64,000 nucleotides of DNA from Dinochytrium kinnereticum. Lineage: Eukaryota > Chytridiomycota > Chytridiomycetes > Chytridiales > Chytridiaceae. This document shows positions 24,748 through 36,934 of this stretch, piece by piece. Each line of letters begins with the position of its first letter. Position 1 is the first letter of the stretch. The DNA is taken from assembly GCA_027604005.1 (NCBI GenBank), contig JADGJT010000010.1, positions 1-64,000 of the forward strand. Reading direction: 5' to 3'. The notes below the pieces were generated by a model that was not told the DNA's origin, ran no database searches, and was given only the letters and a program-made list of their open reading frames with translations. A program made the position numbers and the translations under genes.

Positions 24748-26580
24748 ATGTCCACATTCGATGGACAACTACGGGAGGTTGACATCGATATTACCCCAAT
24801 CGCCTCCAACACCGCCAGTTCCCTTTCATATCAATAGATAACTTCTCGCCTAAGGCTTCGGTTGTTGCGTTCTTCTTGTCACATTGCCACAGTGGTAAAG
24901 CACCTTCCAGAATGCTCAGAAGTAAGCTAATCAACTGCTGCTAGATCATATGTCCGGCCTCGATCGGTGGAACTTTGAGTTACCTCTTTATTGCTCATCG
25001 ATTACGGCTGGATTGTTGATGAAGCTAAAGAAAAGAGGGAAGAGGGCATCAGAAGTTGGAAAGTATGAACATTTAAAGAATACTGTCCACATTCTACGGA
25101 TGCATGAAAGAGTTCAAAGTAATGAGAAGTTATTATCATTGTTGGGATTCTTATGTTTAATAGTTAGTCTTTCAAACGGCAAAATGATCCAAGTCACTCC
25201 ATTACCGGCGAACCACTGTTTAGGCTCAACAATGCAAGTCACTTTACATCAGCTATCAACTAACTCGAAACAGGTTTATCATTGAAGATGAAACAAGCAG
25301 AATACTTTACACCGGTTATTTTTTTTTGTAAGATGCGTTCTGACAGGCAACAGGTGACCTGAGAGCAGAAAGTTGGTTTACAGAGGCTTTCTTACAAATG
25401 GAGGCCATAAAAAGTCAAACCCATGGCAAGCGTTTCGACCGTATATACTTCGATTCAACCTTCTTTGATTCACGATACTTCAGATTTCCGTCAAAGGTAC
25501 ATTATACTGTTCGGAACAATTACTTGACCTTAGTAGAAGGATTCATGTTTGCGATTGGTCAACACGTTGCAATCCATTCCCCCCACCTCGCGGGTTTTGA
25601 TTCAGAGACGGTGCCTTGGGTTTGAAGATATTCTCATTGCTATAGCATCCTTTTTCAAATCTAAAGTGAGAAAAAATAGAACAAAAAAAAAGAGTGCATT
25701 CAAGCTAAACTGTTTGAAAGGTTTGCGTATCATCTTACTGGATGGATCTTTACAATAGTGCCTTCTCCAACACATCTGATATCACAACTGAATCAGAGAT
25801 TCTGAGATATGTCACAACTGACCCAAACTGTCGCTTTCATTCCTGTGACTTCTGTGATGATTGCAAGGCACATGCTGCTGCGTCAAATATGTATCGTGTT
25901 CAAGCGTCAGCGTTAGGATGGGCAGGCTATTTGGTTGACTGCAGAAGACTAGGAATGCCGCTAGATCCCGTTCATATCGTTGGGAAAGAAATCGTGCGTG
26001 TTCTTATTGATTTCAGTTTTTGCTTTCATAAGGTGGTCTATTTGTCTGATAAAGGATAAGAACCTTCTCTTCGGCATGCACTCATCACACGAAGAACTTT
26101 TGCAATTTATCCGCGCCTTACAACCAAAAGCTGTCTTTCCTTGCGTTCCCACAACCCAAAAGTTCTCACTAAAGGATATCATGCCGATACAAGTTGTTGA
26201 ATCTTGTAATCCAATGGATTCGATCGTGCCAGCGCAAAGTGCTGCACTTTGCGTTCTTCAAGCATTTAGTCATTCTTCAGCCACATTAGATAAACCTGTT
26301 CAGGTATAATCCCACCATGTTAGATTCTTAAGTTGTTTCGCAAGGACCATCTGTCTCAACATATATATGTATATATATTGTTGTAATTACACCTATTTTT
26401 AATCAAGATTTTTTTTCCAGGAGGCTGCCTCAACTTCCAGTCCAAATAATCTATTCGAAGATAAGCTGGCCGCATTAAGGTAAGGTATTATTTGAAAAGA
26501 TTAGCTCCTTACAAAGGAATGGCTTGCTTGCTTGCAGAATAATGTGGCAGCAAGGTGACTTTCCTCCGTTTCTCGTCTAG
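24748..26580 (+). CDS. Artemis/Pso2-type metallo-beta-lactamase DNA nuclease
   Basis: Family of DNA hairpin/overhang and crosslink-repair nucleases (DCLRE1/SNM1). Splicing exon 1 (24748-24777) to exon 2 (from 24819) gives MSTFDGQLREFPFISIDNF, very close to the Artemis N-terminus rather than Pso2/SNM1A. The metal motif FLSHCHSDHM is split by an intron (24895-24944). Next come LPANHCLGSTMFIIED, LYTGDLRAES, FDRIYFDSTFFD. The DRMBL part includes LGFEDILIAIASFF, HIVGKEI, and FGMHSSHEELLQFIRALQPKAVFPCV. Intron 25234-25273 uses a GC donor (AT|GCAAGT). The C-terminus is short (ends ...GDFPPFLV). It probably acts in end joining or lesion processing, by homology. Confidence 0.9.
25234..25273 (+). other. 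GC-AG intron in the Artemis-like gene
   Basis: 40 nt, donor AT|GCAAGT, branch-like CTAAC, acceptor AAACAG. Only this junction gives GSTMFIIED in frame; the GT in AAGTCAC leaves a shifted frame and an early stop. Confidence 0.8.
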
Positions 26581-26800
26581 GAATTTAAGTCCTGATTGAA
26601 AAGGCTAGAGAATTGCCGGAACCCAACTAATGTCAAACGCATTGCAATATACCGAATGCTTTATTAGAGGTCAACCTCATAAGGACAGTTGGTGAAGAGT
26701 AGAGATGACAGAAAATGGACTGAGGCCTTATTAACCCTCAGAAAGGGCAATACTATGTTGGGGTGATATGTATGGTTTGTTGCGGGTCTTGGCACTCAGA

Positions 26801-27926
26801 TCACATTATCGCGCATTCCTGGGGGGCGTCCGGGTTTGGTATCTTAGGAAGGCCATCTGCCCCTAACTCGAGCCCGGGCGCGAGCTCTTGCATGATTTCT
26901 TCCGGAGGATTACCACATTCTTGCATCTATACAATGTTATAAGAGAAACGTAGAAGCAATAATATACCTTCTGCATAAGGTCTATGACTTGCTTGTTTTC
27001 ATCATCACTAGATAATTTCGCGTCATAAACCTTCAGAATGTCCTGAATGATTGATTGCTGCATTTGATAACGGCCAAGATCTTCTGAAGATATTTTACCC
27101 TTGTTTGCCTCCAACCATTCGGGATACTGATGGTGGATCAGGTCATTAGAGGTCAACATGCCCTACCTTTTTAGCCAAATCCTTCATGGGTTCGTAAAGC
27201 AAGTCTTTCGACATGATCTGCTCCATAATTCCCTCAAACATGTTCTCAAAGTCTCCCGATCCCATCAAACCTTCTAGCTCCTTCATCATTTGCTCCATGT
27301 TCGGGTCGTCCATATTAAGCCCTCCAAGTCCCCCTAGACCCCCCATGCCCCCCATTCCTGCTCCATCAGCTATTTGTGCCTACAAATACTTAAAGATGTA
27401 TTTGGTGATGACAAAAACCTCGACTTTGTCTGAACTGTCCCTGAGCTTGTTCAGAGTTTCTGAGATCTTTGTCTGAAGGGATCCAGGGGTAGCCGAAGAA
27501 CTTGATGCCTCCACAGGACCAGAAGTTTCTCCATCAGTAACACTCATGGATTTGACTGAGCCAAGGAGCTGGTCCATTGCTGTCTTCAAATCACCAGCCG
27601 ACATATCACCCTCCACACCACCTTCTGAGAATCCCTTCATCAACTGCTCCATTCCGGCAGCAAGTTGCTTAGCGAATTCATCGTCCATCAATCCATCTGC
27701 AGCTTCATTGGCAACATGTGCGGCCGCACCGGCATTTCCTTTTACAGGCTCGGCTAAATCGGGCTTCGCAAAGTCTTCCAATACATCTGGTGGGAAGGCC
27801 CGATCAGTTTATGTTGAGAGATAACGCAAAACCTCCGATAGCCATTATCGGATGAATGACCATCCGCTTATCTATCAAGTCACCGCAGCGATACCTAAAC
27901 TTACCATCAAGAAAGTCATCATCCAT
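26801..27926 (-). CDS. PEX19: Peroxisomal membrane protein chaperone Pex19
   Basis: Cytosolic receptor for peroxisomal membrane proteins. Exon 1 is short (MDDDFLD...). Then VLEDFAKPDLAEP (Pex3-binding-type N-terminal region), DDEFAKQLAAGMEQLMKGF, LQTKISETLNKLRDSSDKV, a Gly/Met/Leu-rich stretch and MMKELEGLMGSGDFENMFEG. The helical core follows: IMSKDLLYEPMKDLAKKYPEW, LGRYQMQQSIIQDILKVYD, MQECGNPPEEIMQELAPG. The protein ends QECAIM: a CaaX box for farnesylation, as in other Pex19 proteins. It is convergent with the Artemis-like gene. With PEX5, this puts both matrix and membrane import receptors within 22 kb, though with no sign of co-regulation. Confidence 0.96.
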
Positions 27927-28018
27927 GCTTGGTCTTTTATTTGATAATATTTGATATTTAAATAAAAAGAAACGAACGGTCACACGATAGCTTTAGCCTC
28001 GAAACGTGTTTATTCAAA

Positions 28019-31000
28019 TCATTTGAGAGACTTGAAGACAGGAAGTAGGCTGTTGACCCAATCTGTCTTTCTGTCAGCGTTCCAGAGGAATGCGAAGTCA
28101 GCCTGACGCGACATCTTCACGGATGTTGCGCTTTGTCACATATCAGCATGATCGTTGCTATTCAGACGTACCTAACATCCCGAACATTGTTTAATCGAAG
28201 GCTACGCTCAAAGTTTGAGGCGACATCATCAGCACAATCAATAATCTTTTTCGTTAGAACGGAATAAAACGAGGAGCCTTACATCTGATGGAATTCCAGC
28301 CATGCTTGCAACATTCATGCCGAAACTCTTCGGGCAGGCACCAGTTGCCAACTTATAAAGAAAAGTGACTTCTCGTCTGACGGGTCATTTAAGTTTGATT
28401 CAATGGCAAGAGATGCTTACTTATCCTCATTCGAAATGAAATTCATGAAATTCAACGAAACAAGCTTTTGCATATTACTCAAAGCCAGCATTACAATTTC
28501 AAACCTTGTTTTCCATGAATTCACTTGTGAGCATGCCATAATGAGTGCTGAAAAGCCCTAAACATCTCGTATCCGTCAAAAGATGTCTGAGGACGGAGAA
28601 AGCGATGGCGTAGCCATCAAACGTGCTTGTTCCACGTCCAAGCTCATCAAGAACAACGAGTGAGTTTTTGGTCGCCTCTTTCAAGATTCGAGAAGTTTCA
28701 CTCAACTCAACCTATTTAATCTTAGTAATTGCAAAAGAAGACTGTAGAAACGGGACAATAAAGATACAACATATTTCATACCATAAATGTAGATTGACCA
28801 GACATTATATTGTCGTTAGCTCCCAATCGGGTAAAGATTCTGTCAAAAGGGCTCATAAGACAAGACGACGCAGGAACAAAGCAGCCGATTTGAGCCATTA
28901 TAACGGCTATACATGTCTTTAAGAAATCAGTGATAGCAGGGAAAACCAATACATACCTGACGAAGGAGCGTGGACTTTCCTCCCTGTAATTATTAAGAAT
29001 TAGATATGATAATAAAATGGAGGGAATTAGAAAAGATAATGAAGTTCACACCATATTCGGCCCTGTCAATAATATAATATTTGCATTCGTCCCTCCAAGG
29101 GACACATCATTTGGAATGAAATCTTTTCCAGGACTTCAAGTGTTAGCTTCATTCTTCCTCGTACAAAATTACTCTGTGATAATGCAAGGATGCCGCAATT
29201 CTTCAAAAACAAGCATTCTTTCAGAGCCCTCATGGAACTTTGGTCTACAGACCGGACTACCAAGTGATAACCTGCAAAATGCTAGACTGCAAAGGCAGTC
29301 CAAAATGGACATATTCCTGATAATAGAAAGCCAGCCCGCGTAACTTCCGTCGAACTTCTGATAAAGGCGGGATCGAACCTCCTTCCGAGAGTTTTCGCGG
29401 ATCTCTTTGCCTTCTAAGTACTTCCGAGTAAGGAAATCTATCTTTGATGTGTGATATCTATTGACAGTCTAGAAAGTTTAGCAATATGCCGGCAAACATT
29501 TTACCTTTGTTTTGCTCATTAACTTCCAATCTCTGGGAACATTCACTTTTGAAGGCATCTCCAGCTGGAACAAATCCTTTCCGACATCCTTATAGAGAAT
29601 TTTCGTCTTCAAAGCCTTTTCCTGCTCCGCCCGATACTCTTCAAATTCGGCCTCTATGTCCTCGACTACTTTATTTGCTTCGTCGAATATTTCGTCGTAC
29701 CCTTCATTAATTTCGATATCACCTACAGAATATATTACGCATTTGTAAATAACTTCTTAACGAACCTTGCAGCATGCTCTCTTTATGATCGAAAGCGGAG
29801 TCGAAATACTCAAGTTGCTCTGCCAATGCCGACGGGAAGCCAGTAGAGAGAATCTCAATCAATATTGAACTCTGCAGATCCGCGATGCAAGTTTTGGCTT
29901 CATCAATAGTTTCCTAAATGCCATTTAGACGATTAAATGTGTGATCAGTGATTATTTACAAATATATCCTTAAAGCCTTTCAAAACGGCAATAAAATCTT
30001 TCACTCTACAGTTTCCGGCATGCACGCGAGATATAATGCGTTCCATGTCTGGTAGGCTGCGCAAGCAAGCGGCAAGGGAGTCTATTGAAAATCAGAATAT
30101 ATCTGCTTATGTTTCCTACCGCGCAGCCGTGAGTACTTGAAAAGATCATCAACTGCATCCAGCCTTGCATTTATCTCTTTAACGCTTTTCAGAGGGTGAC
30201 AAATCCACCTAAAAGTAACTCAATAAGTTCTGCTTGAAGAGTGAAAGAGAACCTTTTCAAAAGACGCTTTCCTATATGAAGTCAGATAAGATTCAATCCT
30301 CTAACCTACCACATGAGAATAGGCAATGGTTAAGAAGCTTAAAAAGTGATCCGGTTTCGGTGCCATCGCTTGCGTTCTCAAAAACTTCCAGGTTGGCTAG
30401 AGTTTTGCCGTCTAAAACCAGAGTGCCCGCATCGCCAATAGGATCATACTTTATAAAGTTTCCAATAGACACAAGCTCTTTGTCCAATTTAAGCTATAGA
30501 AGAAATTAACCACTAGACTCATTTCTTAAACTGACCGTGCGCAAATAAGAGATCATTCCACCAAGCGCCGTTAGTGAATCTTTACACTCAATAAGAGCCG
30601 ATATCTCTGACGGCATATCTTTCTTAAAATATCCGCCCGATTGCAACTCAAGCACAGTTCTATCATGATCCCAGAATTCAGTGCCAGGTATCAAAAAATT
30701 GACCTGTGGATTCGAGAGGTTATTCTTAATTATCTGCATTGTACGGTGGGATAAAGTGCCCTAAAATATCACACGATTAGCTTTATTCAACCACAGTGCT
30801 ACCTTTTCCACAACGAGCTCGCGAGGCTTGATCTGATGAACGAGCGTCTCAAAAGTAGATCTTTCAACATCATCCTGAAAAAATGAAAGCTTGAAATCTG
30901 CTGTGGCTGTGTCTGCGAAGCAAATGCAGTATCGAGGTTCTTCGGATTTCGGCTCCATTTCCTATTTAGTTAAGCTTTTGATTTTTTTGAGATTCTCAAC

Positions 31001-32584
31001 TGTAATACTCATGCAGTAGGTACTCATATCATTTGACAAAAGATTTGAGTCGACAAGAGTTCCAGTGGTAAGGATAGATGTGAGTTCCCGTCGAATAATA
31101 TTGTCTTCCTGCAAATCATTAGACAGCAACTGTTTATTTCTTGCCTTCTTTTTAACTCCGCCGGCTTTTTCTCTCATTTCTTTTCCGATCAGTGTTTCAA
31201 CCTGGTCTACCCGTGCAACCTTGTAACCTTTCGCTACAAATTGTGAGGCCTTCCGTTAGACATGGAAGAAGCGGCTTTCTATACCCATGTGTCGAAACTA
31301 TTTTCAGGCACCCCACACATTTTCATATTCACACGATCAGTAAGTTTCCAATCAAATTCCTGATGAGCTATATCGGCATCCTTTTCATACAATTCTGCAG
31401 ATATCGTAGATTAATATGAAGAGGATCATGAAAAGAATTACCATAGAACTTGCCCTTCTTAAAGAAAACAATAGTGTCCCAATGTGCGGCTTTAATTTGC
31501 CAAAACTGAGTTTCAAACGCAGAGAACTTTTTCCAAGCAGAAGACGGAATGTGAAGAGTTCTAGGATCGTAGTCGACGTCACCTAACAGGATTTTTAGTG
31601 GCTCATTCACAAATGGAAAGGACTCCAACCTGGACTTCGCATTTGTGAATCTTTTTCATCAATCAACCATGAATAACGGTCGTCATTCCTTTTTTTGAAA
31701 TCTTCGGCCCTCGACTTATAATATTTAGTAAAGTAAAATAAAATCCAGCAACTTCATGGATAATCCTACCTTTCTCTTCTCATCCGCCGGGGTGAGCATC
31801 CGATGATAGGAATCAGTGGGAGTTTTCTGAAATTATGAGATAGTAAATAGCATTCATACGGTACCGGCGTTCTGGAGCTAATAGGTGAGGAGGTGAGAGG
31901 AAAAGCCGGTGAGGACATGGCTGAGGTTGGAGATGAGTTGTTTTGCAAGGATCGAAACTGTTCGAGTTTTCGCTTGGCGGGAGTGCGAAAGTTATCGGGA
32001 TCTAACTGTCTCTGCCTTGATTCCGATAGGTCTGGAACATCCACATCCATCCCATTGCTTTCCCCATCTTCCTTTTCTGTTTGACCATCCCCTTCATCCG
32101 ATGGCACGTAGTCGACATCTTTAGGGAAACACCATCAGCAAGGACCACCATTTTCACAGTTATCTCACCGGAATCACTTTGGTTCTTCCGCCTTAAACGG
32201 CTTTTTTTGGTGATAGGTTTATCTAATCGGTAAGGACGATACTGATATGCATGGGCGAACCTTCGGCTTCATCTTCCTCTTCATCAGATACAACATAACT
32301 TGGCTTCCTCCTTCTTCGAGTCTACTTCGAATAAGTATAAATTTTAATCATTAACACCCCACCAGCTTCTCTGCCTCTAAGTCCTCCATGCGATCATCTT
32401 CTATCATTGGTGTCAAGCCTTTCTTTGCTGATTCAACACTCCTGAACTCTCCGGGTGTTGTAGGTGAGGAAGGTAAACCGACTCCAGGTTTCGTTGGTGG
32501 TCTTTTGAAAAATGCAGTAATCGGCCGCTGGACTGTCTTCTGCTCCCTGTCGCGCATGACAGTGTTGTCCTCTTCACCCAACAT
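28019..32584 (-). CDS. MSH6: DNA mismatch repair protein Msh6
   Basis: Partner of Msh2 in MutSalpha, recognising base mismatches. The N-terminus has a PCNA-interacting box [11 protein letters not shown] (residues ~19-29) and an acidic/basic disordered region. The mismatch-binding motif FYE ([17 protein letters not shown]) is split by an intron near 31400-31440. Connector, lever and clamp segments follow. The ATPase end has Walker [54 protein letters not shown] and a short C-terminal exon ending ...[14 protein letters not shown]. Walker A is broken among small exons near 28960-29060 and I did not reconstruct it fully. It has about 15 introns, the most intron-dense gene here. Confidence 0.95.
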
Positions 32585-32679
32585 CTTGGACTTGTCCGTC
32601 TGTCCGAACCTTTATTTATTTAAAATTTAGTTTTCTATTCTCTGGTTCGTTTATTTTGTCAAAAAAAAACCATTTTGGT

Positions 32680-35600
32680 TTAAGAGGAAGATATCTCCAG
32701 CTGGATATTTCTGAAAAAGTATCAGTAGGTTAAAAGGCTCGTACTTTACCTATGAACGAAGCAAAGATAGTCGACATATGTCATGCCATCATGATTCTGG
32801 TCCTCAATGAGGAAGTTTGCAAACTCGACTTCGAGATAGGGATCGAGCTGATGCCGAACAATTTGCAGTTGCATGAAACGAGGTCGCTCTTGCAAGATGT
32901 AGTTGATAATGGATCTAACTTGATGCGATATTTGGTTGTCCAAAACAGGGAGGGCTCGCTAAAAGGGTTATGTTAAATATAAGATGAGCAATACGACCAA
33001 AGCAATTCACCATTTTAAAATCAACACTTTCAAGCTTTTCAACCCCAAATATTGCCTGTAAACGGGTTGACGCTAAGCTACGGCCAAGCCAAAGGTACAT
33101 AGTTTGACCATTTTCTTCCTGGAGTTAGTTTCTCCATATGATTTTAACAGAGCACCTACCAACTAAGTATAATCCCGCAGGATCAAGCCTTTCATATGAC
33201 ACTCGCATTGGTGGAGGTAGCCTCATAATACCCTTCTCGTCAGGTGACCCAATCTAACAGCAGTGTGAAGTTAGCTAAGGCTCGCAAAGATTACGTAAAA
33301 CAACGAATGAAATAGAAAAATCTAAACCACCTCAGGAGCAAGATTGTGCATTGAGATCAAACGAGGGTAGAAGAAAGGCACACTTTCAGCCACACTCATA
33401 CTTCTCAAAGACCGCATGCCATGAACACGATTATCGGTTGACATTTCTGGCCCCCCTCTAAAAGCCTTGCTTTTCAAAAGGGCCAAAGAATAAAGGGGGT
33501 AGAGTTTGAAGGACTCGGGAAGAATCAGCTGTTTTTGAGTAAGCAAATTCGTAAAGCCCTATCTTAGCGTACCTGTCCAGGAGCCGTTGAGGAAGCAATA
33601 TTTTTACGGTAGGAAGTCAGAATCTTGACACATTTATCAGTCAGCTGCTCCCGTATTGCCTTTAGGGACAATGATGCGGCCTGGCTAACATCTTTTTCCA
33701 TCGGCAATCATTACATTAGTTATGCACCAAATGGATCGTATGACAAATCGATTACTTACATGCTTTTGCAAGGTAGTTTAGGGTCGTATCCATTTCTCCG
33801 TAACGGAAAATATTTCCCAGCGAGGATGTGTTCAGAAGTGAGAAGTTCAAAACACGAATCCGCCGCTCTCCGGAAGATGTTGTATAGAGGAGGGCAGCCT
33901 GAACGCTGGACTCGGCCTTCTCATCCAGCTTCCCGTCATGTCTAAATTCAACGCCAATGGACTTAGCAGAGTCGATCCCGGCCAGTTCGATGTCAGTGGT
34001 GTTTTTCATAAAGAAATTTCCGAAGTAGTTTGTTGCCTTCAAGCCTATATATCTACGGTAAGGCTATCACTTACTTAAAGAAAAAAATTACCGTTTGAAC
34101 ATCGGATTCGGAGAAGTGCCTCGTAACCAAATGTCCTAGTCGCGGCCCTTTTCAAGTCCTCACCAAATTTGATACCATCGCGGCCGAGATCAAAATTTTG
34201 GTAGTAGTATGTGTCACCCCCCGTAACAGTACTTAAGGTTCCAACAGTGGCAATATCAATGTAAGCATTCGGGAAAAGGAAGAGATCAACACAGATTCCA
34301 GCTTGAGAGCAATCCTGGGCTAACTTCCTCCAAAACTCAGATTGAGGTTCATATAGGGTTCTCTCTTTATCACTCCCTAATAATCTTGCATCTTCCCTCA
34401 TTTTAAGAGAACCTGGGCCAAAAGTAGGGAGAGAAGTCTGCATGACAAATGCTTTTCCTCCACAATCTTTCTATAAATGTTAGACGAGATTGAGGCATGG
34501 AACCTACAAGAGCCATGTGAATTACTTGGACAACGGCACCTAAAACAGGCTCTCCGATGCGGTTTCCGTCAAACAGCGACTGAAGAGAATCTAACAGGTT
34601 GCAAATAACGTGCCTATAAAAGAAATGTTATTTAACCGCTGAAAGCAATGTCTTTACTTCGATTCAATCGGATCAACCAAAAACCCCTCGCTCAGAGGTA
34701 CAAAGACGTCAGAGACATCGGAGACGACGAGCATTTGCGGGGATTCTAAACTTGACTGAAAAAAGGTGTTACATCACGGAACAGGAAGGAGAATAAGCAG
34801 AAACTTGCAAACCTTTAAATTATAAAAGTGAACGGATCGGTCAAACGTGACAATCGCAACTTTGGCATTCTTTGGCAAATCCTCAGAGAAAAGGAGCTCT
34901 TTAAGAGTTGCAACCGTCTTCCCTAATACTCCCCACTGAATAGAATTCCAGGAGACATCAATTGCGAACACGTACGACACTGGCTTCGCAGGTCGAAGAG
35001 AGTACTCTTTCGAAGCAACAAACTCTACAGCACCATGTAAAAGCTCGGGCCTCTCATTTATATCTCTCCTCCTCCCCGATAGATCTAAATTACAGAAGTA
35101 TTCCGGCGGAACTAAATAATTGATTAAAACAACGAAGAGCAGATGAAAATACCTTCGTTCTCGATAGAGCAAAGGTTACAAATGAATTTTCTACCGCCAT
35201 CAACGAATTGAAAGAACGGATTGACATAGCCCCTGCAACGGCGGCACCGAACGGGTCCAGCTTCACCAAAATCAACGACCTTTACTGGCGCCTAACGATA
35301 AGCAAAGGTAAGCTCTTCAGTGAACGCAGAAACCAAATAAAACCTCGGCAGGGTCCAAATCAGCTAGAGGCTGCACAATCAATCCCAATGGAAGCATGGA
35401 AGACTTTTGAAGGTCATCCGTGCAGGGCACTTGATAAGTTGTAAAACGCATAAACCGAGGACTACAGTTCCCTAACAGCATCGGTTATGATTCCAGAAAT
35501 TTGAAAGAGGGCATCCAACCTTCATCAATAGCCGTATAACGGGTGGCAGCAAGAGGAGGCATCGTTCTAGAAAGCGTACTGTAGGGCACACCGTCATGGG

Positions 35601-36907
35601 TCGCTTGGTCAGCTTCATGAACAGCGAGTGGGCTAGGAATCTGGTTAGGGTCTATCCTTGGCCTAGCAGGCTGCTGAGGTTGAGGACGACCCGTCCCGTA
35701 CTGCTGAGTATTCAGCTTTCCTGGAGCGCCAGCAGCCATACCACCAGGCTGCATCCCATGTATGGGAGCACCGGGCTGACTGGGCTGACTATAATTCTGG
35801 GCCATTTGGCCTGGCGGTGCGTAGCCCTGAGCTGGCTGTGCGTAGTTCTGAGGAGGCTGGCCTGGCTGTGCAAATGCCGGGTGAGGCTGGCCGTAAGGTT
35901 GACCAGGTTGAGGTCCAGTTCCCCCCTGAGCTCCGAATTGAGGATTTGTGGGTGGTTGCTGCATGCCGAGTCCTTGAGGAATCATGCCACCAAACTGTGC
36001 TCCGGGTGCCTGCTGAGGCATTCCCTGCTGCGGCATCCCAGTCTGGGACATTACAGGTCTAATCGCAGGTGGCATCCCTCCAGCACCTGCGAAATGATTT
36101 CCAGCGGGCATTCCGCCCGCTCCGGGCAGAGCACTTACAGCAGGCGACGCAGCTGGGGCTCCTCCAAAAGCAGGAGACACCGCAGGATCGCCGCCAGCGG
36201 GTGAGCTCGCGTACACTCTCTTAGACCGCTGGGTTGAAGGTGCGGGACGGAAAGACTGAGGTCCGGGGCTTGAAATATTCATCTGAGCAATCTGGGCGCT
36301 GGCATTATCAACAGGATTAGGCGAAGGCGCCACCGATGGCCGGAAGGCGGCTGGAGAGTTGGGCTGGCCTCCAGGTCCTTGGTATCCGTTTGTCTGCTGG
36401 GGAATACCCCCAGCGGGCGGCATGCCGGCAAACTGTTGGGGAGGTCGTCCAGCGGGAAAGGAAGAAGCTGACGATTGAGATTCAGGCTGACCTTGAGGGA
36501 ACATCGGGGGCCGGCCAAGGGGTCCTGATGGGGGAAGATCCGATCCTGGAAAGAGAGCAAGAACTGGTCAGAGGTGAACGGAATCCAACCACATCATCGG
36601 GGAAAAGCGGGAGATACCCGGCCCAAAGATCAACGAGACGATGGATAAATTAAAAGGTTTTTCTTTCTCATGGTAGCGGTGGATCATTACCTCCAGGTGG
36701 GCGCATCATGGGATGCCCTGGCTGGATATTCGATGGCGGCATGGGGCCGGGGCCAGGACGCGGTTGAGGTCCATTGTACGATCGCGGGTGAGGTCTAAAA
36801 GCAGGAGATGCAGGAATCGCCCCCTGCGTCGGGGGTCTTGGCCCGCCCTGAGGAGGCGTATTTGGCAGCGGTTGCTGGAGTGGAGGTCTTCCACCGTGGC
36901 CGTCCAT
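32680..36907 (-). CDS. SEC24: COPII coat cargo adaptor Sec24
   Basis: Inner COPII coat subunit that selects cargo at ER exit sites. The N-terminus is a long Pro/Gly/Gln-rich disordered region (36907 to about 35640). Then LPLGLIVQPLADLDPAEAP, the zinc finger (PVRCRGYVNPFFQFVDGGRK...CNLC), and a trunk domain: VPPEYFCNLDLSGRRRD, PVSYVFAIDVSWNSIQ, VAIVTFDRSVHFYNL, MLVVSDVSDVFVPL. Beta-sandwich and helical parts follow (GKAFVMQTSLPTFGPGSLK, DGIKFGEDLKRAATRTFGYEA). The gelsolin-like end has YLWLGRSL and DGMTYVDYLCFVHRNIQLE, ending at 32680. MSH6 starts 95 bp further along the same strand. Its start codon lies only 27 bp from the first Met of the divergent SNAP locus. Confidence 0.95.
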
Positions 36908-36934
36908 TGGGATCAGAAAATTTTCTTATTCCAG

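Noticed and set aside
29350..29400. tRNA B-box-like GATCGAACC on the plus strand
   Set aside because: No A box or cloverleaf around it, and it is inside the MSH6 coding sequence.
35596..36204. 202-residue plus-strand open frame
   Set aside because: It is the antisense of the Pro/Gly/Gln-rich SEC24 N-terminus, which keeps reverse frames open; Arg/Leu/Ser-rich with no family.
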